Assembly: GCF_002101595.1 (NCBI RefSeq)
Contig: NZ_LQOM01000047.1
Coordinates: 1-57,767, forward strand
Length of the DNA stretch: 57,767 nucleotides
Reading direction: 5' to 3'
Source of the DNA: Mycobacterium celatum
GTDB taxonomy: Bacteria > Actinomycetota > Actinomycetes > Mycobacteriales > Mycobacteriaceae
How positions within the stretch are numbered: position 1 is the first letter of the stretch; each line of letters opens with the position of its first letter. A model generated the notes under the pieces. The model was not told the DNA's origin, searched no databases, and saw nothing but the letters and a program-made list of their open reading frames with translations. Shown here piece after piece: positions 28,295-36,561 of the stretch. The position numbers and the translations under genes were made by a program.

Positions 28295-28316
28295 GGAACA
28301 GCGTCGTATCTGTTCC
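28295..28316 (+). ncRNA. Hairpin at the 3' end of tnpB (candidate omega-RNA or right-end hairpin)
   Basis: GGAACAG at 28295-28301 and CTGTTCC at 28310-28316 form a perfect 7-bp stem with an 8-base loop. It lies 40 bases after the tnpB stop and 14 bases before the stop of the convergent fadE gene. TnpB guide RNAs end in structured sequence at the element's right end, just before the guide. The absence of a T run argues against a simple terminator, though a terminator is still possible. Confidence 0.45.
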
Positions 28317-28329
28317 ATCGGCCAGGGGT

Positions 28330-29481
28330 TCATGACCGGTGTTCTCCCAATACCTCGCGTGCGACCAGCATGCGCTGGACCTCGATGGTGCCCGACGCCA
28401 CGGTGGCCGCCTGGGCGTAGCGCCAGTGGTCTTCGGCGGCGCCGTGCAGCGGCGCTTTCGTGCCGCTGTCCAGCGCCGTCGGCCCCAGCACGTCGAACAG
28501 CAACTCGGCAACCTGCTGGTCGCACGTCGTGGTGGCGATGCGGGCTGCACTGGCCGCCGCGCCCGCCGCGGGGTCGTCCTGCAGCGACACCGCCCGGTAG
28601 GCCAGCAGCCGGGCGACCCGCAGGTCGGTCAGCGCCCGCACCCAGCGGGTGCGGATGGACTCGGGTAGCCGGTCCCAGTCGTCGCCGAGTTCGGTCTGCA
28701 TCCGCATCAGCAGCGATTCGCACCGGGCGTACCGCGCGATGCCCACCCGCTCGAACGCGAGCGCCTCGCGCATTACGCGCCAGCCGTCGCCGACCTCGCC
28801 GAGAACCTCGTCGGGGAATACCTCAACGTCGTCGAGGAAGACTTCGTTGAGGTGGTGCGGTCCGAGCATCGAGCGGATCGGCCGCACGGTGATGCCGGGC
28901 CGGTCCATCGGAACCAGAAACAGGGTGAGCCGCTTGGGTTTCGGCGCGTCGGGGTCGGTGCACGCCGCCAGCACGCACCACGACGCCATCTGCGCGTACG
29001 AGGTCCACACCTTCTGCCCGGTGACGCGCCACCCGTCACCGTCGGGCACCGCCCGAGTGCGCAGTGACGCCAGGTCGGTGCCGGCTTCGGGTTCGGAAAA
29101 GCCTTGGCACCAGATCACTTCGCCAGCCGCGATCGCCGACAGATGGCGGGCCTTCTGCTCCGGCGTCCCGTAACGCATCAGCGCCGGCCCGACCCAGTTG
29201 ATCCCCATGTACTGCGCGCCGCGCGGCTCGTGGTGGGCCCACATCTCCTCGCGCAGCACGGTCTGCTGCCAGATCGAACCGCCGCCGCCGCCGTGCTCTT
29301 TCGGCCAGGCCAACGCCAGCAGCCCGTCGGTGGCCAGCAGCTTGCAGAACGATTCGGTGGTCGCCAGATCGCGCGGGTCGTCGGTGCAGGCACCCAGAAA
29401 ACCTTCGGGGATATGCGTGGAAATCAACTCGCGCAAGCGCTTTCGCAAGTCGGCGGCGTCGGGGCCGAGGTCGTAATCCAT
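28330..29481 (-). CDS. Acyl-CoA dehydrogenase (FadE-type)
   Basis: The 383-residue protein is a full-length acyl-CoA dehydrogenase that introduces an alpha,beta double bond using FAD. The FAD/substrate loop WCQGFSEPEAGTDLASLRT and WTSYAQ are typical, and the C-terminus has ASGTIEVQRMLVAREVLG. In MCAD the catalytic Glu lies in the YEGT box; here that box reads ASGT, as in many actinobacterial FadE proteins, so the base must come from elsewhere or from a partner subunit. The ATG at 29481 follows the upstream fadE stop by two bases (TAAGGATG). The TnpB element begins just after this gene, on the opposite strand. Confidence 0.9.
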   Translation of the reverse strand: MDYDLGPDAADLRKRLRELISTHIPEGFLGACTDDPRDLATTESFCKLLATDGLLALAWPKEHGGGGGSIWQQTVLREEMWAHHEPRGAQYMGINWVGPALMRYGTPEQKARHLSAIAAGEVIWCQGFSEPEAGTDLASLRTRAVPDGDGWRVTGQKVWTSYAQMASWCVLAACTDPDAPKPKRLTLFLVPMDRPGITVRPIRSMLGPHHLNEVFLDDVEVFPDEVLGEVGDGWRVMREALAFERVGIARYARCESLLMRMQTELGDDWDRLPESIRTRWVRALTDLRVARLLAYRAVSLQDDPAAGAAASAARIATTTCDQQVAELLFDVLGPTALDSGTKAPLHGAAEDHWRYAQAATVASGTIEVQRMLVAREVLGEHRS

Positions 29482-29483
29482 CC

Positions 29484-30587
29484 TTATCCCTTCGGCAGTC
29501 CGAGCAGCCGCTCGGCGATGATGTTGCGCTGGATTTCGGAGGTTCCGCCGTAGATCGTCGCCGCCAGGGCGTCCTGGCGCTCGAACAGCAGGTCGGGATT
29601 GGCGCTCGAGGCGGGGCCGGCGGCCGCCGCACTCAGTTCCCAGACCCGTTGCAGTGTAACGGATCCCAGCAGTTTGAGGATGTCTGCTTCCGGGCTGGGC
29701 CGGCCGTCGAGCTCGTTGTGCAGGGCCCGGTAGCCGGTGGCCCGCAAGGCCTCGGCGTCGGCGAGCAGCGAGCCCAGTTCGGTGTAGATGTCCTCTTGCT
29801 CGGCGTTGGTGGCTGCGCGGACCGAGTCCAGGCCGCGCTGGATCTCGACCCAGTTCATGATCCAGATCATTCGGCGCTCATGGTGCAGCGACGCCAGCGC
29901 GACGTCCCAGCCGCCGTTGTACGGGCCCAACAGGTTGGCCGCCGGCACCTCCACGTCGTCGAGGAAGACCTCGCAGAACGTCTCGTCGGACATTGACGCC
30001 ATCCGGATGGGTTCGATGCGCACGCCGGGGGACTGCAAATCGAGGATGAGGCAGGAGATGCCGCGATGTTTAGCGGCGGTCGGGTCGGTGCGCGCATAGA
30101 GCGTGCACCACCGCGACAGGTGCGCCTGGGTGGTCCAAATCTTGTGCCCGTTGACCCGGAACACGTCGCCGTCCCGCTCGGCGCGGGTGCGCAGTCCCGC
30201 GAAGTCCGAACCGGCTTCCGGCTCCGACATGCCCAGCGCCCACCACTCGTCGCCGCGCAGCAGCGGAACCAGTAGCCGGTCGATCTGCTCGGGCGTGCCG
30301 AACTGGCGAATCGCCGGGGCCGCGACGTTGGGGCCGGCGATGTTGGGCAGTTTGGGCGCCGACCGCATCGCTGCCTCGAGCCGGATCTCCATCGCGTCAC
30401 GAAGGCCCAGCGAGCGGCCGCCGTGCTCGCGCGGCCAGGTCGGCTGCAGCCAACCGGCCTCGAAGCAGGCCCGCTGATAGTAGCGCCGCAGCCCCAGATC
30501 CCAGCGGTACTCGCGATACCGGGTGTAGTAGTCGTCCGGCAGGAAATCGGTCAACCATGTGCCGAACTCCGTGACCACGTCACTCAT
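29484..30587 (-). CDS. Acyl-CoA dehydrogenase (FadE-type)
   Basis: This is a 367-residue acyl-CoA dehydrogenase with a MSEPEAGSDFAGLRTRAE loop, WTTQAHLSRW, and a C-terminal YGGTSEIQRNIIAERLLG. In the YEGT box Gly replaces the Glu used by MCAD. Its ATG overlaps the stop of the preceding fadE by four bases, so the two are translationally coupled and may form a heteromeric enzyme. The substrate is unknown, but these FadE families are common in sterol-ring or side-chain catabolism. Confidence 0.9.
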   Translation of the reverse strand: MSDVVTEFGTWLTDFLPDDYYTRYREYRWDLGLRRYYQRACFEAGWLQPTWPREHGGRSLGLRDAMEIRLEAAMRSAPKLPNIAGPNVAAPAIRQFGTPEQIDRLLVPLLRGDEWWALGMSEPEAGSDFAGLRTRAERDGDVFRVNGHKIWTTQAHLSRWCTLYARTDPTAAKHRGISCLILDLQSPGVRIEPIRMASMSDETFCEVFLDDVEVPAANLLGPYNGGWDVALASLHHERRMIWIMNWVEIQRGLDSVRAATNAEQEDIYTELGSLLADAEALRATGYRALHNELDGRPSPEADILKLLGSVTLQRVWELSAAAAGPASSANPDLLFERQDALAATIYGGTSEIQRNIIAERLLGLPKG

Positions 30588-31645
30588 GCGACGCCTCGTG
30601 CGAATCGGCGGCCCAAGGCGTGGTAGAGCGCGCGGCTGTCGCCCAGCGCGGCAGCGCCCTGCCAGGCGTGCCGCAGAAATAGGTGGATGTCGTGCTCCCA
30701 GGTCTGGGCGAGCGCGCCGTGAACCTGAACGGCCGTGCGGCAGCAGCCGACCGCCGCGTCGGCGGCGGCGGCCTTGGCCAGCGCGGCGGCGGTCCAGCCG
30801 GCGGCGGGGGTGGTCGTCGGATCGTGGAGGCGGGCGGCGGCGGCGTAGGCGAGGCTGCGGGCCCGCTCGAGGGCGACGTAGTTGTCGGCCAGCGCGTGCT
30901 TGACACCCTGGAAGGCGCCGATCGGCTTGCCGAACTGCTGCCGTGATTTCGCGTGCTCGACGGAGCGGGTCAGCGCTGCGCCGGCAACGCCGACCAGATC
31001 GGCGGCCACAGCCAGAAGCGATGCGGCTAAGGCGGATTCGACGTCCACCTTTGCGGCGGCCAGTGGCGCGGCGTCGATCTCGACGTCGCCGACGGGCTGG
31101 GCGGGATCAGTGCACTCGCCCGGCGTGACGGTGACGCCGTCACCGATGCGCGCGACCGCGGCCACCACCGCATCGGGGGATTCGGCCAGCGTGACCACCA
31201 GCTCCGCGGCCGACGCCCACGGCACGGCGACCGCGCGCCCACGCAGGCGCCCGTCGCAGAGCGTCATCGGCACACCGGGCAGCCGATGCCCGGGCGGGTG
31301 CACGGCCAGCGTCGCGACCACGCCGCCGCTGACGTCGCGCAGAACGCCGTCGAGACCAGCGGCGCGCAGCACGCCCGCGGCGAGGCCAACGCCCGAGAGA
31401 AGCGGAATCGGCGCGATCGCCGCTCCGCACTCTTCCAGTACTACGGCCACGTCCAGGTAGCCGAAGTCGGAATCGGGTGCGGCGAGATCGGTCCAGCCCA
31501 GGTCGACGACCGTCTTCCATACCGTGCGCCAGCGCTCCGGATCGGTCATCGCCTGTCGGGCAACCTCGGGCGGACACTCGGCGCGCAGCACGTCACGCAC
31601 GCTGTCACGCAGCGCCAGCTGGCCAGGATTCAGCCCCACATCCAT
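30584..31645 (-). CDS. Acyl-CoA dehydrogenase, divergent beta-type subunit
   Basis: The 353-residue protein has the acyl-CoA dehydrogenase fold, with RQQFGKPIGAFQGVKHAL and QVHGALAQTWEHDIHLFL. The canonical GGxG of this last motif is changed to GALA. Its middle is shorter and more divergent than in the two following FadE proteins, as expected of a non-catalytic or half-site partner. It is the first gene of the minus-strand operon 31645 to 24442 and is divergent from the LLM oxidoreductase across 68 bases. Confidence 0.85.
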   Translation of the reverse strand: MDVGLNPGQLALRDSVRDVLRAECPPEVARQAMTDPERWRTVWKTVVDLGWTDLAAPDSDFGYLDVAVVLEECGAAIAPIPLLSGVGLAAGVLRAAGLDGVLRDVSGGVVATLAVHPPGHRLPGVPMTLCDGRLRGRAVAVPWASAAELVVTLAESPDAVVAAVARIGDGVTVTPGECTDPAQPVGDVEIDAAPLAAAKVDVESALAASLLAVAADLVGVAGAALTRSVEHAKSRQQFGKPIGAFQGVKHALADNYVALERARSLAYAAAARLHDPTTTPAAGWTAAALAKAAAADAAVGCCRTAVQVHGALAQTWEHDIHLFLRHAWQGAAALGDSRALYHALGRRFARGVA

Positions 31646-31713
31646 AACACGCCTAACATAGCAAAGATAGCAATCTAGGCACGACGAGCGCCCCCTCCGT
31701 ATGGTGGTCAGCC
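31646..31713. promoter_or_regulatory. Divergent promoter region of the fadE operon and LLM gene
   Basis: This 68-base gap must hold both promoters. TAGCAATCTAGGCA at 31668-31681 matches TAGCAGTAATGGCA at 34167-34180, in the promoter gap of the GntR regulator, at 10 of 14 positions. It may be a shared operator for that regulator. Confidence 0.35.
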
Positions 31714-32535
31714 ATGACCGAGTGGTATCTCTTCCTGCCGCAGGTGCGGTTGCCGATCACCGACATCGTCGAACGCGCACGGCATGCCGAGGCCAGCGGA
31801 TTCGACGGGATCGCATTCATCGACCATCTCGAGGCGCCTGGGCAACCAGATGAAAACATCTGGGAGGCAATGGGTATCGCCACCTGGGTGGCCGCCCAAA
31901 CCGAGCGGTTGCGAATCGGCCACCTGGTGCTCTGCGACGCATTCCGTCATCCCGCGGTGCTGGCCAAGCAAGCCGTCACACTGTCGGCGGCCTGCGGCGG
32001 GCGATTCGAGCTCGGTCTGGGGTCCGGCTCGTGGCCCGCCGAGTTCGCCAGATTCGCGGTCGGGCAGCAGGATGCGGTCGCCCGGGTCGAGCAGCTCGGG
32101 CGTCATCTCGACCTGCTCAAGCAGTATTGGTCCAGTCAGCAGCCGCGGCCGGCGCATCCGATACCGCTGATCCTCGGTGGCACCGGCCGCCGCACCATGG
32201 AACTTGTTCGCCGACACGCCGATTGGTGGAACGTGCCCGCTAACCACCTCGATCGGCTGCCCCGGCTGATCCCGTCCGCCGGATCGGCGCGGGTCTCGGT
32301 GCAACAGATGGTGGGTTTCGTGCGGCGCGGCGCCGACCCGGACGCGGTGCGCGAGGTGAGCACCCGGCGATTCGGCCATCTGGGCACGGGGCTGGTCTGC
32401 GCCGACGCCGGCCAGCTCGGGGCGCACTTCGCGGGTCTGGCGGGTCAGGGCGTCGAGCGGTTCTATGTGTGGTTTGCCGACTTCGCCGCCCCGGAATCGC
32501 TGCACGAATTCGGCGAAACGGTGATCACCAGGTAG
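31714..32535 (+). CDS. LLM-class (F420-dependent type) oxidoreductase
   Basis: The 273-residue protein belongs to the luciferase-like TIM-barrel family, which in mycobacteria mostly uses coenzyme F420. The N-terminal strand FLPQVRLP, then FDGIAFIDHL, ERLRIGHLVLCDAFRHP, GRFELGLGSG and PIPLILGGTGRR are typical. It is slightly shorter than many family members (about 280-340 residues). It is divergent from the fadE operon and shares a long terminator with the convergent SDR gene. It may reduce or oxidize an intermediate of the catabolic pathway. The substrate is unknown. Confidence 0.85.
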   Translation: MTEWYLFLPQVRLPITDIVERARHAEASGFDGIAFIDHLEAPGQPDENIWEAMGIATWVAAQTERLRIGHLVLCDAFRHPAVLAKQAVTLSAACGGRFELGLGSGSWPAEFARFAVGQQDAVARVEQLGRHLDLLKQYWSSQQPRPAHPIPLILGGTGRRTMELVRRHADWWNVPANHLDRLPRLIPSAGSARVSVQQMVGFVRRGADPDAVREVSTRRFGHLGTGLVCADAGQLGAHFAGLAGQGVERFYVWFADFAAPESLHEFGETVITR

Positions 32536-32538
32536 CGC

Positions 32539-32594
32539 GAGCAGACGCAGAATCGCACATTCGGGGACCGAATCGTGCGATTCTGCGTCTGCTC
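32539..32594. terminator. Long bidirectional hairpin between LLM and SDR genes
   Basis: Arms 32539-32558 and 32575-32594 are perfect 20-bp inverted repeats (GAGCAGACGCAGAATCGCAC and its complement). After a one-base bulge at 32574 the stem continues with ATTCGG/CCGAAT (32559-32564 and 32568-32573) around a 3-base loop. It lies exactly between two convergent genes and reaches into the SDR stop codon. No T run follows, as is common for mycobacterial terminators. From memory, related GCAGACGCA-AATCGC hairpins recur between mycobacterial genes. Confidence 0.8.
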
Positions 32595-33306
32595 ACCGTT
32601 GCCGGCGTCGGCGGGCCGCGGTAGGCACCACCGGGTCGCGGGCGAAGGGGCCGCGGTGCACGGCGTTCAGCCGGATCTCCGGCAGATCCACTGACGGGTC
32701 CACGGTGTCCAGCCACGCCACCGTCTCGGCAACGTCGGAGACCTGGATCGCGTACATCTCGAACGGAACATCTTGCAGCATCTCGGTTTCCACCGGGCCC
32801 GGTGTCACGACATGCACGGCGATGCCGTCGCGGTCGACTTCCAAAGCCAGCGCTCTGGCGAACGCGTTCATCCCGGCCTTGGACGCCGAGTAGGCGGTGC
32901 GGGCCATCATCGGCTCGTGCGCCGCCGACGAGGAGATGAACACCAGCCGCGAACCGGCGGGCATCCGCGGCAGCACCGCCGCGGTCACCACGAAGCACGA
33001 GTCCAGGTTCGCCGAGATGATCGCCCGCCACTGTTCGAACGACTGCTTGCGCGCGTAGGTGCCGCCGAGCGTCCCGGCCGCGTGCACGACGAGATCGATG
33101 GTCTCCAGGGGCCTTATCGCCCGTTCGAACCCGGCCGGATCCGACGCATCGGCCACCAGGTAATGGGCGCCGATCTGCTCGGCTGCCGCCCGTAGCGGGG
33201 CTTCGCGCCGGGCCGAGAGCACCACGTCGTAGCCGCGTTCGTGAAGCTTGGCCGCACATGCCTTGCCGATTCCACCGCTACCGCCGGTGACGAGGGCGGT
33301 TCTCAC
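32593..33306 (-). CDS. Short-chain dehydrogenase/reductase (SDR)
   Basis: The 237-residue classical SDR has the nucleotide-binding loop TGGSGGIGK at about 7-15, a VHAAGTLGG strand in place of NAAG, a catalytic Ser in FISSSAA, and YSASK for Tyr and Lys. The GTG start at 33306 overlaps the GntR stop (GTGA) and begins with VRTALVTGG, as expected for the family. The open frame runs further upstream to 33759, but only as a shadow of the regulator gene. It is cotranscribed with the GntR regulator. Oxidation or reduction of a hydroxyl or keto group in the local catabolic pathway is likely. Confidence 0.88.
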   Translation of the reverse strand: MRTALVTGGSGGIGKACAAKLHERGYDVVLSARREAPLRAAAEQIGAHYLVADASDPAGFERAIRPLETIDLVVHAAGTLGGTYARKQSFEQWRAIISANLDSCFVVTAAVLPRMPAGSRLVFISSSAAHEPMMARTAYSASKAGMNAFARALALEVDRDGIAVHVVTPGPVETEMLQDVPFEMYAIQVSDVAETVAWLDTVDPSVDLPEIRLNAVHRGPFARDPVVPTAARRRRQR

Positions 33307-34118
33307 GGCCCGGGCCGCGGGCGCGACAACGCCTGCGGTGACAGCGCATAGATGCGTTGACCGGTCCGGCCGGCCAGCACGTGGCTTTGGGTGTCGGCGA
33401 GATGACGCGCGGAGATGCGACGGGCCCGATCGACGTCGCCGGCCTCGATCATCTCGGTGAGTTTGACGTGGGTTTTGAGCACCGCGCGCCGCTCGGTCAG
33501 CGACGGATAGGTGCCGCGCGCGGCGCTCTCGTCGGCCCATTGCTGTTCGTGACTGCTCCACAGCGTCTCGAGTGTGCCGACGACGGCGATGATGGTGCGG
33601 TTTCCGCAGCCACGCACGACGAGATCGTGGAAACGGCGCCCGATTTCGGTGAACTCGGGCCCGTCGTCCAGATGCTCGGCCATCGCCTCGTTGACCTGCT
33701 TGAGCTCGGGCACCAACGTGTCGGCGCGGTCGGGCCGTTGCGCGGCCAGCGCGGCGCACGCGGGTTCGAGTTCCAGCAGTGCCGCGCCCAGATCGGCCAC
33801 GCCGACCGACTCGCTTTGCAGCAGCAGACCCAGCATATAGGCGGCGCTGGTCTTGGCCGGCGCGTGCACGACGGCGCCGCCCCGGTTGCCGCGTCGCACC
33901 GACACCAGGCCTTCGGTCTCGAGGATTCGCAGCGCTTCGCGCAGCGAGACGAGACTGACGTTGAACTGCTCGACGAGAACTTCCTGCCGAGGCAGTAGGT
34001 CGCCGTCGGCCAATTCGCCGTCGATGATCTGACGACGCAACTCGTCGGCGACGATTTCGGCAATCCGCGGCGCCGACAACCGGCGTCGTGCCTCCGGCCC
34101 AATTCCCAAAGCGGTCAT
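33303..34118 (-). CDS. FadR/FCD-type GntR transcriptional regulator
   Basis: The 271-residue protein has an N-terminal winged helix-turn-helix (about 18-85, with LLPRQEVLVEQFNVSLVSLREALRIL in the recognition region) and a C-terminal all-helical FCD ligand-binding domain with His residues placed for metal binding (RRFHDLVV and KTHVKLTEM). Such regulators usually repress neighbouring acid or CoA-ester catabolic genes until a ligand binds. It is divergent from the CoA-transferase gene and coupled to the SDR gene. The short gaps at 31646-31713 and 34119-34191 are the likely targets. Confidence 0.92.
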   Translation of the reverse strand: MTALGIGPEARRRLSAPRIAEIVADELRRQIIDGELADGDLLPRQEVLVEQFNVSLVSLREALRILETEGLVSVRRGNRGGAVVHAPAKTSAAYMLGLLLQSESVGVADLGAALLELEPACAALAAQRPDRADTLVPELKQVNEAMAEHLDDGPEFTEIGRRFHDLVVRGCGNRTIIAVVGTLETLWSSHEQQWADESAARGTYPSLTERRAVLKTHVKLTEMIEAGDVDRARRISARHLADTQSHVLAGRTGQRIYALSPQALSRPRPGP

Positions 34119-34191
34119 CCGATCTCGGCAGCGACGCAGGACACAGCGGCGATCATCCGGCTATTTTAGCAGTAATGGCACAATAGTCAGG
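34119..34191. promoter_or_regulatory. Divergent gntR/CoA-transferase promoter with a partly palindromic site
   Basis: The AT-rich stretch 34161-34186 begins with CTATT and ends with AATAG as an imperfect dyad, and contains TAGCAGTAATGGCA. It lies just before the GTG of the CoA-transferase, where bound repressor would block it. It resembles 31668-31681. This is a candidate operator for the GntR regulator. Confidence 0.4.
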
Positions 34192-36561
34192 GTGAACGGC
34201 GGACCGACACCGTTGCAGGACATGCGCGTCGTCGAGATCAGCGACCGCATTGCCGGCAGTTACTGCGGCAAGCTGCTGGTCGACGCCGGCGCGGAAGTCC
34301 GGAAAATCGAGCCGCCACAAGGGGATCCGTTGCGGCGGTTTACCGCAAGCTGCTCGCCGGCAGCTACGGATTCACCACTGTTCTGCTATCTCAACGCCGG
34401 CAAGCGCAGCCTGACGTGTACGCCGGACGACGAGCGGTACGACGCCGAACTGGCCGGTGCGGACGTGGTGGTGGTCACCGCCAACCGGTCGCGAGCCGCC
34501 GAACTGGCGATAGACCCACAGGTTTTGCTCACGCGGTGTCCGCAAGCCATCGTCGTGACGATCTCCGACTTCGGCTGGACGGGGCCCTACGCCGACCGCG
34601 CTGCAAGCGAATTCACCTTGCAGGCCTGGGCCGGGTCGACGGGTTTCCGGGGCGATCCGGCCGGGCCGCCGATCGCGATCGGCGGTGATCTCGGGGAGTA
34701 CATGGGCGGCGCGTTCGCGGCGTTCGGCGCGCTGGCGATGCGCCGCCGTGTCGAGGGCGGCGGACCCGGTGAGCACCTCGACCTGTCGATGCTCGAGGCG
34801 ATGACCCTGATGCAGAGCAGCGAATGGCTGCATTCGCAGCTGTTGCAGGTTCCGCCGGTCTCCCGCACCGTCGAGGTGCCCTCGATCGAGCCGGCCAAGG
34901 ACGGCTACGTCGGGATCACGATGGTCACCGGCCAGCAGTGGCTGGACTTCGCCGCGATGGTCGAATGCCCCGAGCTGACCGAGATCCCCCAGCTGCGGTT
35001 CCAGATCGGCCGTTGGGAATACCGCGATTTCATCCGTGAGCGAATCGGCCCATGGCTGGCCGAACGCACCGTCGACGAGATCGTCGAACTCGGCCAGCTG
35101 TTCCGGCTACCGATCGCGGCGCTGGGTAACGGCTCGACGATCCGCGACATGGCTTACATGAGGCAGCGTGGCGTGTTCATCCGCAACCCAGCCGGTTTTC
35201 ATCAGCCCCGGACCCCGTGGCTGATGTCGCGATGCCGTCCCGCGCCGTTGCGCAGCGCACCGAGACTGGGCGAAGCTAACAGCGAAACATCATGGAGCAG
35301 AAGAGAATCCGCGATCGGGAAGCAGGACCGTCGGCTGCCCCTCGATGGTGTGCGCATCATCGACCTGACCGCGTTCTGGGCGGGCCCGGCCGCCACGCAT
35401 CTGCTTGCCGCATTCGGCGCAGACGTCGTCAAGGTCGAGTCCATCCAGCGCCCCGACGGCATCCGCTATTCGGGCGGCATGCGCACCGACGTCGACGACT
35501 GGTGGGAGTACGGCTGGGTGTTTCACGCCATGAACACCAACAAGCGCTCGGTGACCCTGGACCTGGGATCAGACGACGGCCGCCGTCTCTTCATGTCGCT
35601 GGTGGCCGGTGCCGACGTGGTCATCGAGAACTTCTCGCCGCGGGTGATGGAGCACTTCGGGCTTACGGCGGATGCGCTGCTGGCGGTGAACCCGCGACTG
35701 GTGGTGGCGCGCATGCCGGCGTTCGGGCTGGAAGGCCCGTGGCGCGACCGGGTCGGTTTCGCGCCGACCATGGAACAGATCGCCGGACTGGCCTGGGTGA
35801 CCGGGCTGCCGGACGGCCCGCCGGTCGCCCCGCGGGGCGCCTGCGACCCGCTGGCCGGAGTTCACGCCGCCTTCGCCGTGCTGGCGGCGCTGGACCACAC
35901 CGGGCGCACTGGGGAAGGCCAACTCGTGGAGCTACCGATGATCGAAACGGTGTTGAACGCCACCGCAATTCAGCCTATGGAAGCCGAGGCCTTCGGCCTG
36001 ACGCTGAGCCGGCGGGGTAACCGCGGACATGGTTCGGCCATCCAGAATCTCTACCGCTGCGCCGGTGACGACGATTGGATCGCCGTGACAGTGGCCACCG
36101 ACGAGCAGTGGCGTGCGTTGGTTGCGCTGATGGGCCGGCCGTCGTGGTGCGACGACGGGCGTCTTGACACGGTCGCGGGCCGACGGGACTACGCCGACGA
36201 CATCGATCGCCGGCTGGCCGACTGGTTCGCAGGCCAAGAGCTGGCCTCTGCGGTGGAAAGCCTTGCTGCAGTGGGGATTCCCGCTGCGCCGGTGGTGTCG
36301 CCGTCGCTGGTGACGGACAACCCGCAACTGAACGACCGCGGGTTCTTCGAGTCGCTTGAACATCCCCGAATCGGCACGGCGTTGTATCCGCGTCCGCCGT
36401 TTGCTCCGCTCACCGGACACTCGCGGTGGCTGCTGCGCCCGTCGCCCACCCTCGGCGAGCACAATGCAGAAGTACTTCGCGGCTTGTGCGGGTTGAACGA
36501 CGCCGACCTCACCCGGCTGGCATCGGCCGACGTGATCGGCACCAGACCCAAGGGCGTATGA
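34192..36561 (+). CDS. Fused double CaiB/BaiF-type (class III) CoA-transferase
   Basis: The 789-residue product is two class III CoA-transferase halves in tandem, about 1-375 and 384-780. The family acts as an interlocked dimer and moves CoA between acids through an aspartyl-CoA intermediate. In the first half the catalytic Asp is Asp197 (GEHLDLSM). In the second half the matching position is Glu580 (GQLVELPM), so only one canonical site may remain. The GTG at 34192 has a weak ribosome-binding site; an in-frame ATG at 34222 is an alternative. It probably activates a bulky acid for the neighbouring FadE enzymes. It converges with the Gap-like gene 12 bases after its stop. Confidence 0.92.
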   Translation: MNGGPTPLQDMRVVEISDRIAGSYCGKLLVDAGAEVRKIEPPQGDPLRRFTASCSPAATDSPLFCYLNAGKRSLTCTPDDERYDAELAGADVVVVTANRSRAAELAIDPQVLLTRCPQAIVVTISDFGWTGPYADRAASEFTLQAWAGSTGFRGDPAGPPIAIGGDLGEYMGGAFAAFGALAMRRRVEGGGPGEHLDLSMLEAMTLMQSSEWLHSQLLQVPPVSRTVEVPSIEPAKDGYVGITMVTGQQWLDFAAMVECPELTEIPQLRFQIGRWEYRDFIRERIGPWLAERTVDEIVELGQLFRLPIAALGNGSTIRDMAYMRQRGVFIRNPAGFHQPRTPWLMSRCRPAPLRSAPRLGEANSETSWSRRESAIGKQDRRLPLDGVRIIDLTAFWAGPAATHLLAAFGADVVKVESIQRPDGIRYSGGMRTDVDDWWEYGWVFHAMNTNKRSVTLDLGSDDGRRLFMSLVAGADVVIENFSPRVMEHFGLTADALLAVNPRLVVARMPAFGLEGPWRDRVGFAPTMEQIAGLAWVTGLPDGPPVAPRGACDPLAGVHAAFAVLAALDHTGRTGEGQLVELPMIETVLNATAIQPMEAEAFGLTLSRRGNRGHGSAIQNLYRCAGDDDWIAVTVATDEQWRALVALMGRPSWCDDGRLDTVAGRRDYADDIDRRLADWFAGQELASAVESLAAVGIPAAPVVSPSLVTDNPQLNDRGFFESLEHPRIGTALYPRPPFAPLTGHSRWLLRPSPTLGEHNAEVLRGLCGLNDADLTRLASADVIGTRPKGV

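Noticed and set aside
26822..28723. 633-codon minus-strand frame crossing tnpB
   Set aside because: It reads antisense through TnpB and out of frame through the end of a fadE gene; no motif.
33307..33759. N-terminal extension of the SDR to 33759
   Set aside because: It overlaps the GntR gene in another frame and has Arg-rich content; the GTG at 33306 starts at the Rossmann fold.
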